In this document: piece after piece, positions 27,090-35,828 of the stretch
Numbering within the stretch: position 1 is the first letter of the stretch
Layout of the letters: the number at the start of each line of letters is the position of its first letter
Assembly: GCF_015326965.1 (NCBI RefSeq)
Contig: NZ_CP017659.1
Location: 6,523,001 to 6,587,000 of the forward strand
Length of the DNA stretch: 64,000 bases
Direction of reading: 5' to 3'
From: Paenibacillus sp. JZ16
GTDB taxonomy: Bacteria > Bacillota > Bacilli > Paenibacillales > Paenibacillaceae
The notes under the pieces: generated by a model
What the model was told of the DNA's origin: nothing
Database searches by the model: none
What the model saw: only the letters and a program-made list of their open reading frames with translations
Translations under genes and position numbers: made by a program

Positions 27090-29015
27090 TTATTCGTTGG
27101 AGCCGTTTAATTTGCGAAGTTCCTGCTCCAGATTCTGAAGCGTTTGACCCGGCCACATTTGAAGAGGGACATCGGGTGCTCCAACTGCTTTCAAGGATTG
27201 GAAAATATCAATCTGACCATGACCGTAATATTTATCTTTTCCTTTATCGCCAAGATCGACCGTTTGGTTTATCATGACGTCCATGACTTCCTGATTGGTC
27301 AGATCAGGGTTAAGGGAACGAATGAGACCCGCCATGGCGGCTGCATGAGGGCTGGCCATGGAGGTTCCGGATAAAGCCGCATATTGATTCCCTGGAAACG
27401 TGCTTGCAATATTGGTCCCGGGAGCAACCACATCGATATAATCGCCGTAGTTCGAGTATTCTGCCCGCTTCTGATTGGAATCCGTTGCGGCGACAGCCAG
27501 CACTTCCGGATAGGCGGCAGGATAACCAGGGCGCTCCGTGTTGTCATTGCCTGAGGCAGCAACAAGAACAACGTCGCGATCATAAGCATATTTCACGGCA
27601 TCGTGCAGGAACTGGGAGTCCGCATAGTTGCCAAGACTCATATTGATCACCTTGGCTCCGTGATCCGTGGCCCAAATTATGCCTTCTGCGACGGCATAGG
27701 TTGTTCCTGAGCCGGATCCGTCTAGTGCTTTGACCGGCATGATTTTGTTATACCAGCTTACCCCGGCAACACCTTCACCGTTGTTGACCAGGGCACCGAT
27801 GATCCCGGCTACATGCGTCCCGTGCCCCACATCATCCAGCGGCTGTTTGTCCTTCTCGACGATGTTGTATCCTTCCACCAACTGTCCATCCAAATCGGAA
27901 TGCTGAAGATCCACACCAGTGTCAATTACGGCGATGATGACATCTTCACTGCCTTTGGACAGATCCCAGCCCCGGTTCGTTTCAATGACGGGCAGATTCC
28001 ACTGATATTGAGAAAACAGCAAATCATTCGGGATATTGACCTGCTCATTCGCTCCATCCGGCAAGAAATCCGAGTTTATTCTGGATTGAAGGGGGCGATC
28101 ATTGGTTAAATAAATGTAGTGAGGCTCGGTATACTTCGTTTTCCATTTCTGCTCGAAATAGGAGCGAAGTTTATGGTAATCCTTATCTTTGGAACGAAAA
28201 ACATAGGCATAGCCAAGTTTCCTCGGAGTGTCACATGATATCTCCTTAGAGATGTTGAGGAGCTGCTGCTTAGACGGCTCATTTTGAAAGGACACCACAA
28301 TTTCATTTTCGTAAAAGTGACTGGCTTTTTCATTATCGTGTCCCGTTTTGACGGTAATATCGGAGAGGGTATCCGCATGAATGGATTCGACCTTGAATTT
28401 ACCTTCCTTCGGGTAAGGTATTAAGCGAAGATTCCGCTTCTGGTGATTGCTTACTTCATGCAGTACGCCTTGATTAACCAAAGCGGCGGCGCCATATTTG
28501 CCATCCTTGGACGGCTCGGCAACAACAAAATAAGGCTGCCCCGCGACATTGAACTTGGGTGAATCGTAAGATTCTCCCCGTTTCAGCTTTTGCTGTGCCA
28601 TTTGGAAATGATGAGTGATCAGATTCTTATCTTTTTTGTTCAGTTTGGGAAGCAGACCCTGTACATCCGTCATTTTGTTTTGCTTGAGGTTATACCACCG
28701 TACTTGCTGAAAATGCTTGTGCAGCTTTTGTTCTTTTTGCGTATAGGCTTTTATTTGACCCGAACTGCGCAAAGCGTTATTGTTCAGCATTTTGCGCAGG
28801 TGACCTTTAGCATCAAGACGGTTGAGTTGATCCGTCGCATGGAGATCGCTTTGCATGGTAAAGTGTTTAGCCTTGTTCTCCTGCTGGGGCCTTAAAGGCT
28901 GTGTTGGTTCAGCCGTGGGAGCCGGCTGTTTTGAACCGGGGATGAACAGTAAGATCAGAAGCGCGCCAATAACTGACGCTGCACCTAAGATGCTCCACAG
29001 GGTACGAGATTTCAC
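27090..29015 (-). CDS. Membrane-anchored or secreted S8 family serine protease (subtilase)
   Basis: This protein of about 641 residues has an N-terminal membrane or signal segment (WSILGAASVIGALLILLFIP), a region of about 330 residues of unknown fold that may act as a propeptide, and a C-terminal subtilisin domain. The triad is visible: Asp in AVIDTGVD (about 365), His in GHGTHVAG (about 398) and Ser in SGTSMASPHAA (about 552). The start is GTG 29015, with AGGAGG immediately upstream; ATG 29036 would put that site inside the gene. No operon partner. The substrate cannot be told from sequence. Confidence 0.92.
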   Translation of the reverse strand: MKSRTLWSILGAASVIGALLILLFIPGSKQPAPTAEPTQPLRPQQENKAKHFTMQSDLHATDQLNRLDAKGHLRKMLNNNALRSSGQIKAYTQKEQKLHKHFQQVRWYNLKQNKMTDVQGLLPKLNKKDKNLITHHFQMAQQKLKRGESYDSPKFNVAGQPYFVVAEPSKDGKYGAAALVNQGVLHEVSNHQKRNLRLIPYPKEGKFKVESIHADTLSDITVKTGHDNEKASHFYENEIVVSFQNEPSKQQLLNISKEISCDTPRKLGYAYVFRSKDKDYHKLRSYFEQKWKTKYTEPHYIYLTNDRPLQSRINSDFLPDGANEQVNIPNDLLFSQYQWNLPVIETNRGWDLSKGSEDVIIAVIDTGVDLQHSDLDGQLVEGYNIVEKDKQPLDDVGHGTHVAGIIGALVNNGEGVAGVSWYNKIMPVKALDGSGSGTTYAVAEGIIWATDHGAKVINMSLGNYADSQFLHDAVKYAYDRDVVLVAASGNDNTERPGYPAAYPEVLAVAATDSNQKRAEYSNYGDYIDVVAPGTNIASTFPGNQYAALSGTSMASPHAAAMAGLIRSLNPDLTNQEVMDVMINQTVDLGDKGKDKYYGHGQIDIFQSLKAVGAPDVPLQMWPGQTLQNLEQELRKLNGSNE

Positions 29016-29227
29016 AAGTTTTCCTCCTCGCCGCATTCATGATTGAAGTAGTCTTAGCGTGGGGAGAGTGAATCCTTTTTATGCGTTCCATATCATGAGT
29101 AAAACGGATGGGAAGGCGCAAAATGAAAAGCACTAAAAATAACCTTGTAAGTGTATTCATGATAGGGATTTCGTTATCCCAAAATTTGTGTTAGGATAGT
29201 ACATATTATAACGACCGCCAGGCTATA

Positions 29228-29242
29228 TGACCTGTAGGGTCA
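29228..29242. promoter_or_regulatory. Operator-like inverted repeat before ypuI
   Basis: TGACC-N5-GGTCA is a perfect palindrome 26 bases before the ypuI start, in the divergent region between the protease and ypuI. It may be a protein binding site, but short palindromes also occur by chance. Confidence 0.3.
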
Positions 29243-29268
29243 CGACCATTTAAGGGGGATCTATCGTA

Positions 29269-29775
29269 ATGCCAGCAGACAATCTTCAGAATTTATGCTC
29301 GGAGTCCAGAGAAAAGTTGAAATCTGCTATTTCGATTATGGAAACGTTTTTGAATGAACATGCTTTATCTCAATTGGTAACGGAACAGGACGAGGAAACC
29401 GTTCATTTTTACAAAGGATTTCTGTCGGATGTTCGCCATTTGCTTGTGTTTTCTGAAGTTTCCTATGAGAAGCTGGGTGTTGTACAGCGTCGCCCTAATT
29501 TTGATATCGATTTTGCCGAGAAGGCTTTGTATAATTTGTATCACCGCTGTGTCAACAGCTTCTTCTATCCCAAAAATGAAAGTTATTCCGAAGATGGTCG
29601 TTACGCCTATACCGGACAGGATGCGATTCGTTTCCGGAAAAAGCCGGTTCGTCCTGCCCGTGATGTCATTATGAACATTACCAAGATTTATGAGGAGCTC
29701 CGCGATGATCTTGCTTACTACGAAAGCGACTATTTGACGGAACGCCGTATGCAATCAGAGAAAAGACACGCATAG
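29269..29775 (+). CDS. ypuI: YpuI family protein (DUF3907)
   Basis: This 168-residue soluble protein matches YpuI of B. subtilis in size and in segments such as VTEQDEETVHFYKGFLSDVRHLL and SFFYPKNESYSEDGRYAYTGQDAIRF. It is mainly helical, with no membrane segment and no catalytic motif. Function is unknown. GGGGGATCTATCGTA precedes the ATG. It is a single gene closed by a terminator. Confidence 0.8.
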   Translation: MPADNLQNLCSESREKLKSAISIMETFLNEHALSQLVTEQDEETVHFYKGFLSDVRHLLVFSEVSYEKLGVVQRRPNFDIDFAEKALYNLYHRCVNSFFYPKNESYSEDGRYAYTGQDAIRFRKKPVRPARDVIMNITKIYEELRDDLAYYESDYLTERRMQSEKRHA

Positions 29776-29792
29776 CATATTAAGGAACATTC

Positions 29793-29824
29793 AAGAGATG
29801 CCAACCATTGGCATCTCTTTTTGC
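29793..29824 (+). terminator. Intrinsic terminator after ypuI
   Basis: AAGAGATGCCA pairs with TGGCATCTCTT around a five-base loop, followed by T residues. Confidence 0.9.
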
Positions 29825-29911
29825 GTTTCGCCGCTTAGGCACCAACTGACAATCGTTCTTGTGCATACCGGCAGTAAACTAAGGAAAAAATGTTGACGAG
29901 GTGATGCTAAA

Positions 29912-30136
29912 ATGGCCAACGAAGCCAAACCATTAGTGAAGTGCAGTGTCAGCAATTGCCATTACTGGGGAGAACAAAACTTATGTCATGCCGAGATGAT
30001 CATGATTGAAATTGACCGTCATGCGAATGTAAAACTCAATGAAGAGTATGGAGCAGAGCCCTATGTAGACGACCATCAGGATGTTGCTGACAAGTCTTCC
30101 GAGACCTGCTGTTTGACCTTTAAGCCGAAGGGCTGA
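29912..30136 (+). CDS. DUF1540 domain protein
   Basis: This 74-residue protein has the DUF1540 cysteine pattern VKCSVSNCHYWGEQNLCHAEMI and a second cysteine pair near the end (SSETCCLTF). The spaced Cys residues suggest a small metal-binding domain. Relatives are found in spore-forming Firmicutes, and no function is known. It is a monocistronic gene with GACGAGGTGATGC before the ATG. Confidence 0.85.
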   Translation: MANEAKPLVKCSVSNCHYWGEQNLCHAEMIMIEIDRHANVKLNEEYGAEPYVDDHQDVADKSSETCCLTFKPKG

Positions 30137-30205
30137 CGGGAAATAAGCCGGATAAAGTCCGGGTGCCGGGCACTTTAGGATGATGGAAATGGAGGAAGCT
30201 AGTTT

Positions 30206-30568
30206 ATGGATAAAAAACATCGCAAGCATAAAATGAAGGTTGTAGAAGGCAAGCGAAACCGGATAGACTTCCCGCGCAAAGATCACCGTGAAGAATATGC
30301 AGCCGAGGTGGCTCCCCCTGTGGATGCTTCGGCACGAAGAGTGGACGAGGATAAGGCAGACGTCTCTACCGGTCGTACCGTCGGATATGTGGGCTTGGTA
30401 TTAGGCATCGCCTCCTTGTTCATGTGGTCGGTAATCCTGGGACCCATCGCTGCGGTTGTTGGATATTACGCCTACAGCAAAGGCAGCAAAACGACAGGCG
30501 CCTGGTCGATCGGACTCGGCATATTGGCAACGCTCAGTTATTTTATCTTGATTCCTTTCAGTAGATAA
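30206..30568 (+). CDS. Small two-helix membrane protein (DUF4190-like)
   Basis: This 120-residue protein has a basic N-terminal half (MDKKHRKHKMKVVEGKRNR...) followed by two membrane helices (VGYVGLVLGIASLFMWSVILGPIAAVVGYYAY; SIGLGILATLSYFILIPF). The paired helices with a central GPIA-x-VVGYYAY-x-KG segment resemble DUF4190/DUF308-type proteins. Function is unknown. GGAGGAAGCTAGTTT precedes the ATG. A strong terminator follows. Confidence 0.75.
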   Translation: MDKKHRKHKMKVVEGKRNRIDFPRKDHREEYAAEVAPPVDASARRVDEDKADVSTGRTVGYVGLVLGIASLFMWSVILGPIAAVVGYYAYSKGSKTTGAWSIGLGILATLSYFILIPFSR

Positions 30569-30593
30569 TTCATTTAATTATGGTGAACATAGG

Positions 30594-30629
30594 GCGAATC
30601 AACCAGAACGGTTGATTCGCTTATTTTTT
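30594..30629 (+). terminator. Intrinsic terminator
   Basis: GCGAATCAACC (30594-30604) pairs with GGTTGATTCGC (30610-30620), followed by a run of T residues. Confidence 0.9.
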
Positions 30630-30715
30630 TGCCGAATAGGTATAGCAGATTGTTCCAGTTCCATGATAAAATAAAGGACAAGTTTGAAATTTCGCTGCAG
30701 AAAGTGAGTTAAACG

Positions 30716-31402
30716 ATGCAAATAGATCCGATATCATGGAAGCAAATGACAGATATACCACAGATGAATACGAATTCCACCGAGTCGGCAACCGGATTTG
30801 TCAATGTGCTAAGCAGCCTGCTTACCGAAGATTCCACCTCCAAGCCGGTCGAACGTTCGATTACACAGCTTGCGCCTGGCGTAACCTTTAAGGATGGGCT
30901 GTTATGGCAGCAGCTAGGAGCTGTAGATGAATCTGCTTCGTCTTTACCAATGGAGGGGGTCGTCCATGACACAGGAGCAACAAAGCCAACGACCTTTGAG
31001 GATTTAATTACGGCGGCCGGGGAACGCTATGGCGTGCCGGTATCGCTGATCAAAGCGGTCATCGATGCGGAATCTTCCTTTAATCCAAACGCGGTGTCCT
31101 CTGCAGGCGCCAAGGGGCTGATGCAGCTGATGGATGGCACAGCAAGGGGACTTGGGGTAAGCAACCCTTTTGATCCGGCTCAGAATATCGAAGGTGGTAC
31201 TAAATATCTGTCCAATCTGATTCAGCGGTTTGGCGGAGAAATGGCTATGGTACTTGCAGCGTATAATGCAGGTCCAACCCGTATCGCGAATTTGGGTGTA
31301 TCCAGTGATGAAGAGCTGATGTCCGTTGCTCATGAATTACCCGAGGAAACCCAAGCATACATCGGTAAAGTCATGAATGCACAATCAAAATACATGTTAT
31401 AA
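30716..31402 (+). CDS. Lytic transglycosylase (SLT domain)
   Basis: This 228-residue protein has a non-conserved N-terminal half and a C-terminal SLT domain: YGVPVSLIKAVIDAESSFNPNAVS with the catalytic Glu, then GLMQLMDGTARGLGV and MVLAAYNAGPTRI. The enzyme cleaves peptidoglycan glycan strands with 1,6-anhydro ring formation. The N-terminus has no obvious signal peptide, so export is uncertain; similar B. subtilis proteins (YjbJ type) also have atypical N-termini. It is a single gene, followed by a two-part terminator. Confidence 0.9.
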   Translation: MQIDPISWKQMTDIPQMNTNSTESATGFVNVLSSLLTEDSTSKPVERSITQLAPGVTFKDGLLWQQLGAVDESASSLPMEGVVHDTGATKPTTFEDLITAAGERYGVPVSLIKAVIDAESSFNPNAVSSAGAKGLMQLMDGTARGLGVSNPFDPAQNIEGGTKYLSNLIQRFGGEMAMVLAAYNAGPTRIANLGVSSDEELMSVAHELPEETQAYIGKVMNAQSKYML

Positions 31403-31434
31403 ACCCGCACGGGGATAAATAGGAAGATGATAGA

Positions 31435-31500
31435 AGATCAAACGATACATGCCGCTTTCCGATCTAAAGATGGAGTGCGGCTTTACCGTTTGGTCTTTTT
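31435..31500 (+). terminator. Nested terminator hairpin
   Basis: AGATCAAACG (31435-31444) pairs with CGTTTGGTCT (31487-31496) with one G-U, enclosing a smaller ATGCCGC/GTGCGGC stem. T residues follow. Confidence 0.7.
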
Positions 31501-31571
31501 GTGTAAATATAAAGGTCTGGAATAATAAGTTTTACAACGTGCGATGCGTATGATGGAAAGGGGAAATTACC

Positions 31572-32732
31572 TTGATATATTGGGATCACGCTGCTACGAC
31601 CCCTCCCTATGATGAAGTAGTGGACACGTTGGCAGAAGTCATGAAAATGCATTATGCGAATCCGTCAGCACTTCATCGTTCAGGCGAGGCTGCCGCTAAA
31701 CTGTTGAAAAAGGCAAGAGAGGTATGTGCAGCCGCGCTGGACGTTCAGCCGACGGAGATCGTATTCACTTCCGGGGCAACTGAAGGCAATAACATGGCGA
31801 TTAAAGGGGCTGCAATGCAGTACAGCAGCCGTGGCCGGCACATCATCACGACGGGAACAGAGCATCCTTCCGTATATGAAAGCTGCAAGCAATTGGAAAC
31901 GCTTGGATGGGAAGTGACTTATCTACCGGTAGATGCCGCCGGCGTGGTGGATCTGGCTGCCTTGACGGAAGCTGTGCGCAAAGATACCGTGCTCGTCAGC
32001 ATCATGCATGTCAATAATGAGACCGGGGCCGTCCAGCCGCTGACTGAAGTGGGTCGTATCGTTAAGGAGCGAAATTCACGAACGCTGCTGCATATCGATG
32101 GGGTACAGGGATTTGGCAAATTGCCGGTGACACTCTCCCAGTGGCAGGCCGACTTATACAGCCTGTCTGCCCATAAATTCAACGGTCCGAGAGGAATGGG
32201 CGTGCTATATATTAAGCAAGGCGTGCAATTGTTCCCGCTGGTATCGGGCGGATCGCAGGAGAATGGACACCGGGCAGGAACGGAGAATGTTGCCGGAGCG
32301 GTAGCGATGTCGAAGGCCATGCGATTATCCAGAGAACGCCAGCCCGAGTTTTATGCAAGGATGACGGAAATAAGAGAACTTCTGGTTCAGGGCATCCGCA
32401 AAATCCCGGGATTGGTGTTAAACAGCAACGAACAAAATGCGCCTCATATCATTCATTTTTCGTATCCGGGACTAAAACCCGAGGTGATGGTCCATGCTCT
32501 GGAAGAGATGGGCATGCTCGTCTCAACCAAATCCGCTTGCTCCTCTAAATTAAGCGAGCCCAGCCGGGTCCTGTTAGCGATGGGGAAGGACATGGACGTT
32601 GCTTCCTCCGGAATTCGCATCAGTCTCGGCAAAGAGCATCAGCTCGGCGATGCAGCGCGGCTTGTCGAAGTCTTGGCAAAAGTTTGCGGGAACCTGCGTC
32701 CCGTTATAGAAAGAGAGGGTAACCGGAGATGA
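31572..32732 (+). CDS. nifZ: Cysteine desulfurase (NifS/IscS family, NifZ type)
   Basis: This 386-residue PLP enzyme removes sulfur from cysteine. Visible features are the fold-type I start (IYWDHAATTPPYDEVV), the PLP lysine in SLSAHKFNGPRG, and the mobile-loop Cys in STKSACSSKLSEPS. The start is TTG 31572, with GAAAGGGG about ten bases upstream. It overlaps thiI by four bases. In B. subtilis the paired NifZ-ThiI makes 4-thiouridine in tRNA, so this copy probably serves ThiI rather than Fe-S assembly. Confidence 0.92.
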   Translation: MIYWDHAATTPPYDEVVDTLAEVMKMHYANPSALHRSGEAAAKLLKKAREVCAAALDVQPTEIVFTSGATEGNNMAIKGAAMQYSSRGRHIITTGTEHPSVYESCKQLETLGWEVTYLPVDAAGVVDLAALTEAVRKDTVLVSIMHVNNETGAVQPLTEVGRIVKERNSRTLLHIDGVQGFGKLPVTLSQWQADLYSLSAHKFNGPRGMGVLYIKQGVQLFPLVSGGSQENGHRAGTENVAGAVAMSKAMRLSRERQPEFYARMTEIRELLVQGIRKIPGLVLNSNEQNAPHIIHFSYPGLKPEVMVHALEEMGMLVSTKSACSSKLSEPSRVLLAMGKDMDVASSGIRISLGKEHQLGDAARLVEVLAKVCGNLRPVIEREGNRR

Positions 32733-33966
32733 CCTACGATAAACTGCTGCTTCGCTTTGGCGAATTTACTCTAAAAGGCAAAAACCGCAACCGATTCGAG
32801 AGATCGGTCTTGAATCATATTCGAAGCGTGCTCAAACCGTTTCCTGGAGCGAAAATCGTTAAGGAATACGGCCGTTTGTACGTCGAGCTTAACGGAGAAT
32901 CTCCCGAGGCCTTGATCCATGTCCTTAAAAAAGTATTTGGCCTTGTATCCATCAGTCCAGTTCGTGTATGTCCTTCCGAGCTTGACCGTATTATCGAAAC
33001 CGCGATTGACTTTGTGGGACAGAAGGAACTGGCTGACCCGTCGACCTTCAAAGTCAATGCGAGAAGGGTGTGGAAACAATTTCCTCATTCCTCGCAAGAG
33101 ATGAATCATTTAGTCGGATCGCCCTTGCTGCGAACCTATCCACAGCTTAAAGTAAAGGTAAAGCAGCCCGATATGGAGCTTCGTGTGGAAATTCGGGAGA
33201 ACGAGACGTATCTGTACTATGAAGTGATTCCCGGCGCCGGCGGATATCCGATTGGTACGAATGGGAAGGCCATGCTGCTTCTATCGGGGGGATCGACAGT
33301 CCTGTAGCGGGCTGGTCAGCCATGCGCAGAGGACTTGAAATTGAGTGCGTACACTTCTACAGTTTTCCCTACACCAGCCAACTTGCGAAGGAAAAGGTAA
33401 TGGAGTTAACAAGGCTGTTATCGGGCTACACCGGGAAAATCAAGCTGCACCTCGTTCCTTTCACGGATGTACAGACTTCGTTTGTCGGCATCGGCCAGGA
33501 TAATCTGATCATTACGTTTATGCGCAGAGCGATGCTGCGGATTGCTTCCTCGCTTGCTGAGCGGGAAGGGGCATTGGCGATCGTGACGGGTGACAGTCTC
33601 GGACAAGTTGCCAGTCAGACGCTGCCCAGCATGAATGTGATCGGCAGAGCCACCGAGCTGCCGCTGCTGCGGCCGCTCGTTATGATGGATAAGAACGATA
33701 TCATCAACACTGCAATGGACATTGGTACATTCGAGACATCGATATTGCCGTATGAGGATTGCTGTACGCTGTTTGTGCCTAAATCGCCCACCACCAATCC
33801 GAATTTGAAGATCATCGAGAAGGTGGAGGCTTCCATTCCCGAGCTGCCTGCACGGATTCAAGCAGCCATTGAAGGTACGGAGACGGTGGTTATTACCCCG
33901 GACAGTAACATCGGTGAGCTTGAAGAAAAGCATGCGGAGCCCGTCGTAAACGAAGACTGGTTCTAA
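32729..33966 (+). pseudogene. thiI: ThiI tRNA 4-thiouridine synthetase, interrupted by a one-base frameshift
   Basis: The reading frame is in two parts: 32729-33307 (192 residues; ferredoxin-like and THUMP domains) and a downstream frame to 33966 (FYSFPYTSQLAKEKV...). The break lies in the PP-loop: a run of six G (33296-33301) gives SGGSTVL-stop, whereas seven G, or a -1 slip, gives SGGIDSPVAGWSAM, the expected ATP-binding motif. Both parts are otherwise well conserved and the total of about 412 residues is full length. ThiI adenylates U8 of tRNA and transfers sulfur from the upstream desulfurase. The break may be a sequencing error, a recent mutation or a slippage site. Confidence 0.93.
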
Positions 33967-34031
33967 TCGAGTATCAAGCGAAGGTAACAAGGGTTGAGTA
34001 AACCGGACGAGTGTGCGCAGGTTTAAACATA

Positions 34032-34079
34032 AACAACACCCCAAAGCTTCTTAGAAAGCCTTGGGGTGTTGTTTTTTTT
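34032..34079. terminator. Bidirectional terminator between thiI and the minus-strand TerC gene
   Basis: AACAACACCCCAA (34032-34044) pairs perfectly with TTGGGGTGTTGTT (34061-34073), with T residues on the plus side and A residues before the 5' arm. Confidence 0.88.
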
Positions 34080-34099
34080 GTATGCGTATGGACTTTTAA

Positions 34100-34801
34100 T
34101 TATGACTGGCTGGATGACTGACGGCGTCCGGCAGATCTTTTTTTCAGATGTCCTGCAGTCAGCACACCGACAATGATGGCAGCAATGAAGAGATATTTAA
34201 TAATCTGGTGCGCTTCGAAATATCCCATAAAATGCTTCTCTTCGGTAATCATGGAGGACGCCGTGTACGCAAGTACCGCAGAACCTACATAGATAATCCA
34301 TGGGAAACGGTTGATCAGTTTGATAAACAGCGTGCTGCCCCATACCACGATAGGTACGCTGATGAGCAGGCCCAGCGTTACAAGGATCATATTGTGTTTC
34401 GCAGCGCCGGCAACGGCAATGACATTGTCCAGGCCCATAGCGGCATCCGCTACAATGATCGTACGAATAGCAGCGCCAAGGCTTTTCCCGGCTTTGATAT
34501 TGCCATGGTCATTATTGTCGTCGGTCATCAGCTTGTAGGCAATGCCAATCAGGAGCACGCCTCCCACAAGCAGTAACCAAGGAATGTTAAGCAGCCAGAC
34601 AACGAGGATGGTGGCAATGATGCGAAGAATAACAGCTCCGGCCGTGCCGTAGATAATTGCTTTTTTCTGGGTTTCCTTCGGAAGATTGCGTGCTGCAAGA
34701 CCGATCACAATGGCATTGTCCCCGGCCAAGATCAGATCCAAAAATACAATGTTGATTAATGCAAGAAAAAATTCAGCGGCTGTGGTTTCCATGAATGTCA
34801 C
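34100..34801 (-). CDS. TerC family integral membrane protein
   Basis: This 233-residue protein has about seven membrane helices and the TerC signature LDLILAGDNAIVIGLAARNLP, with a second conserved acidic site in AADAAMGLDNVIAVAGAAKHN. TerC-family proteins are linked to metal (Mn2+) export and metalation of secreted enzymes. It is divergent from a second TerC gene at 34924. A good promoter lies upstream (34844-34872). A basic, Ser-rich tail (RRQSSSQS) ends the protein. No yybP-ykoY riboswitch is visible in the short leader. Confidence 0.92.
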   Translation of the reverse strand: MTFMETTAAEFFLALINIVFLDLILAGDNAIVIGLAARNLPKETQKKAIIYGTAGAVILRIIATILVVWLLNIPWLLLVGGVLLIGIAYKLMTDDNNDHGNIKAGKSLGAAIRTIIVADAAMGLDNVIAVAGAAKHNMILVTLGLLISVPIVVWGSTLFIKLINRFPWIIYVGSAVLAYTASSMITEEKHFMGYFEAHQIIKYLFIAAIIVGVLTAGHLKKRSAGRRQSSSQS

Positions 34802-34843
34802 TCCTCTTAGAATACGGTCCCACCATTAAACAAAAGTGGATTT

Positions 34844-34872
34844 ATTATAGGCCTATTTTTCCCGATGTGCAA
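34844..34872 (-). promoter_or_regulatory. SigA-type promoter of the minus-strand TerC gene
   Basis: On the minus strand TTGCAC (34872-34867), a 17-base spacer and TATAAT (34849-34844), about 43 bases before the start codon. Confidence 0.75.
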
Positions 34873-34923
34873 GCATAGCCTGGACAATTTCCACATATGT
34901 GTAAAGTGGGGGGTGTTGTTTTA

Positions 34924-35583
34924 GTGGAGACGATTTTTTTGTTGGGACAGATATTGATGATCAATCTTGTACTCAGTGGCGACAATGCGCTGGTCATCGC
35001 GATGGCCAGCAAAGACCTTCCCGAAATACACCGCAGACGGGCGGTCTGGATCGGGACCGCAGGGGCTGTTCTCTTACGGTGTATTCTGACTTTTTTGGCG
35101 GTTTTGCTGCTGAAAATTCCATTTTTACAGGCTGGCGGCGCCTTATTGTTGATCTGGATCGCAGTCAAACTCATGATGCAGAAGGAGCATGACCATGCAA
35201 ACTTGGCCAAAGCTTCAACGATATGGGCTGCAGTCAATACGATATTGATTGCCGATTTCGTGATGAGCCTGGATAATGTCTTGGCCATTGCAGGGCTTGC
35301 AAAAGGCGATCTCGCCTTGATTGTCATCGGAATATTATTAAGCATTCCCATCGTTGTATGGGGAAGCGGGATGATCGCAAGCCTGCTTCACAAGTTTCCC
35401 GTGCTGCTTTACATAGGTGCCGGTATTCTAGCTTTTACAGCAGGCGAAATGCTCATACAGGATTCCCGCGTAGGGCTGCTTCTGGCTTACTGGATGCCTT
35501 ATGCCCACAATCTGCTGCCGATTGTCATTGCAGGTGCCGTCGTTCTCATAGGCGGATTACAGACGGTGAGACGGCCCTTGTAA
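34924..35583 (+). CDS. yjbE: TerC family integral membrane protein (YjbE type)
   Basis: This protein of about 219 residues has seven predicted helices with the signature VLSGDNALVIAMASKDLP and a second acidic motif ADFVMSLDNVLAIAGLAKGD. The start is taken as GTG 34924, with GGGGGGTG at 34907-34914; an ATG at 34897 would add nine residues. It is close in size to B. subtilis YjbE, which has been tied to Mn2+ export and metalation of exoenzymes. It is divergent from the other TerC gene, from which it clearly differs in sequence. Confidence 0.88.
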   Translation: METIFLLGQILMINLVLSGDNALVIAMASKDLPEIHRRRAVWIGTAGAVLLRCILTFLAVLLLKIPFLQAGGALLLIWIAVKLMMQKEHDHANLAKASTIWAAVNTILIADFVMSLDNVLAIAGLAKGDLALIVIGILLSIPIVVWGSGMIASLLHKFPVLLYIGAGILAFTAGEMLIQDSRVGLLLAYWMPYAHNLLPIVIAGAVVLIGGLQTVRRPL

Positions 35584-35632
35584 CGGGAGTCTATTTTAAC
35601 AACCCTTTGGCGGCATATGAGGAAAGCATAGG

Positions 35633-35669
35633 AAAAATGGATGATTGCTCGTGCAGTCGTCCATTTTTT
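35633..35669 (+). terminator. Intrinsic terminator after yjbE
   Basis: AAAAATGGA (35633-35641) pairs with TCCATTTTT (35660-35668), with an inner GATTGC/GCAGTC stem. Confidence 0.8.
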
Positions 35670-35828
35670 GTTGGGTCAATACAGGTATATGGGACGGGGA
35701 AAGGATATTTCAAGTGGAACAAGCTCGGGATATGGTTTTTTTTGTCGGTTTGGGCTAAAATTAACGTAACAGCTTTTTTTAGAAACCGCTATTTTTGGTG
35801 ATACATATATTGAAGAGAGGGTGATCAA

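Noticed and set aside
33322..33966. Separate gene for the second half of thiI starting at ATG 33322
   Set aside because: The ATG is an internal Met of the PP-loop domain (SAMRRG) and the frame joins the first half exactly after one added base.
34802..34923. yybP-ykoY manganese riboswitch between the TerC genes
   Set aside because: The gap is short, is largely taken up by a promoter and ribosome binding sites, and lacks the conserved riboswitch core.
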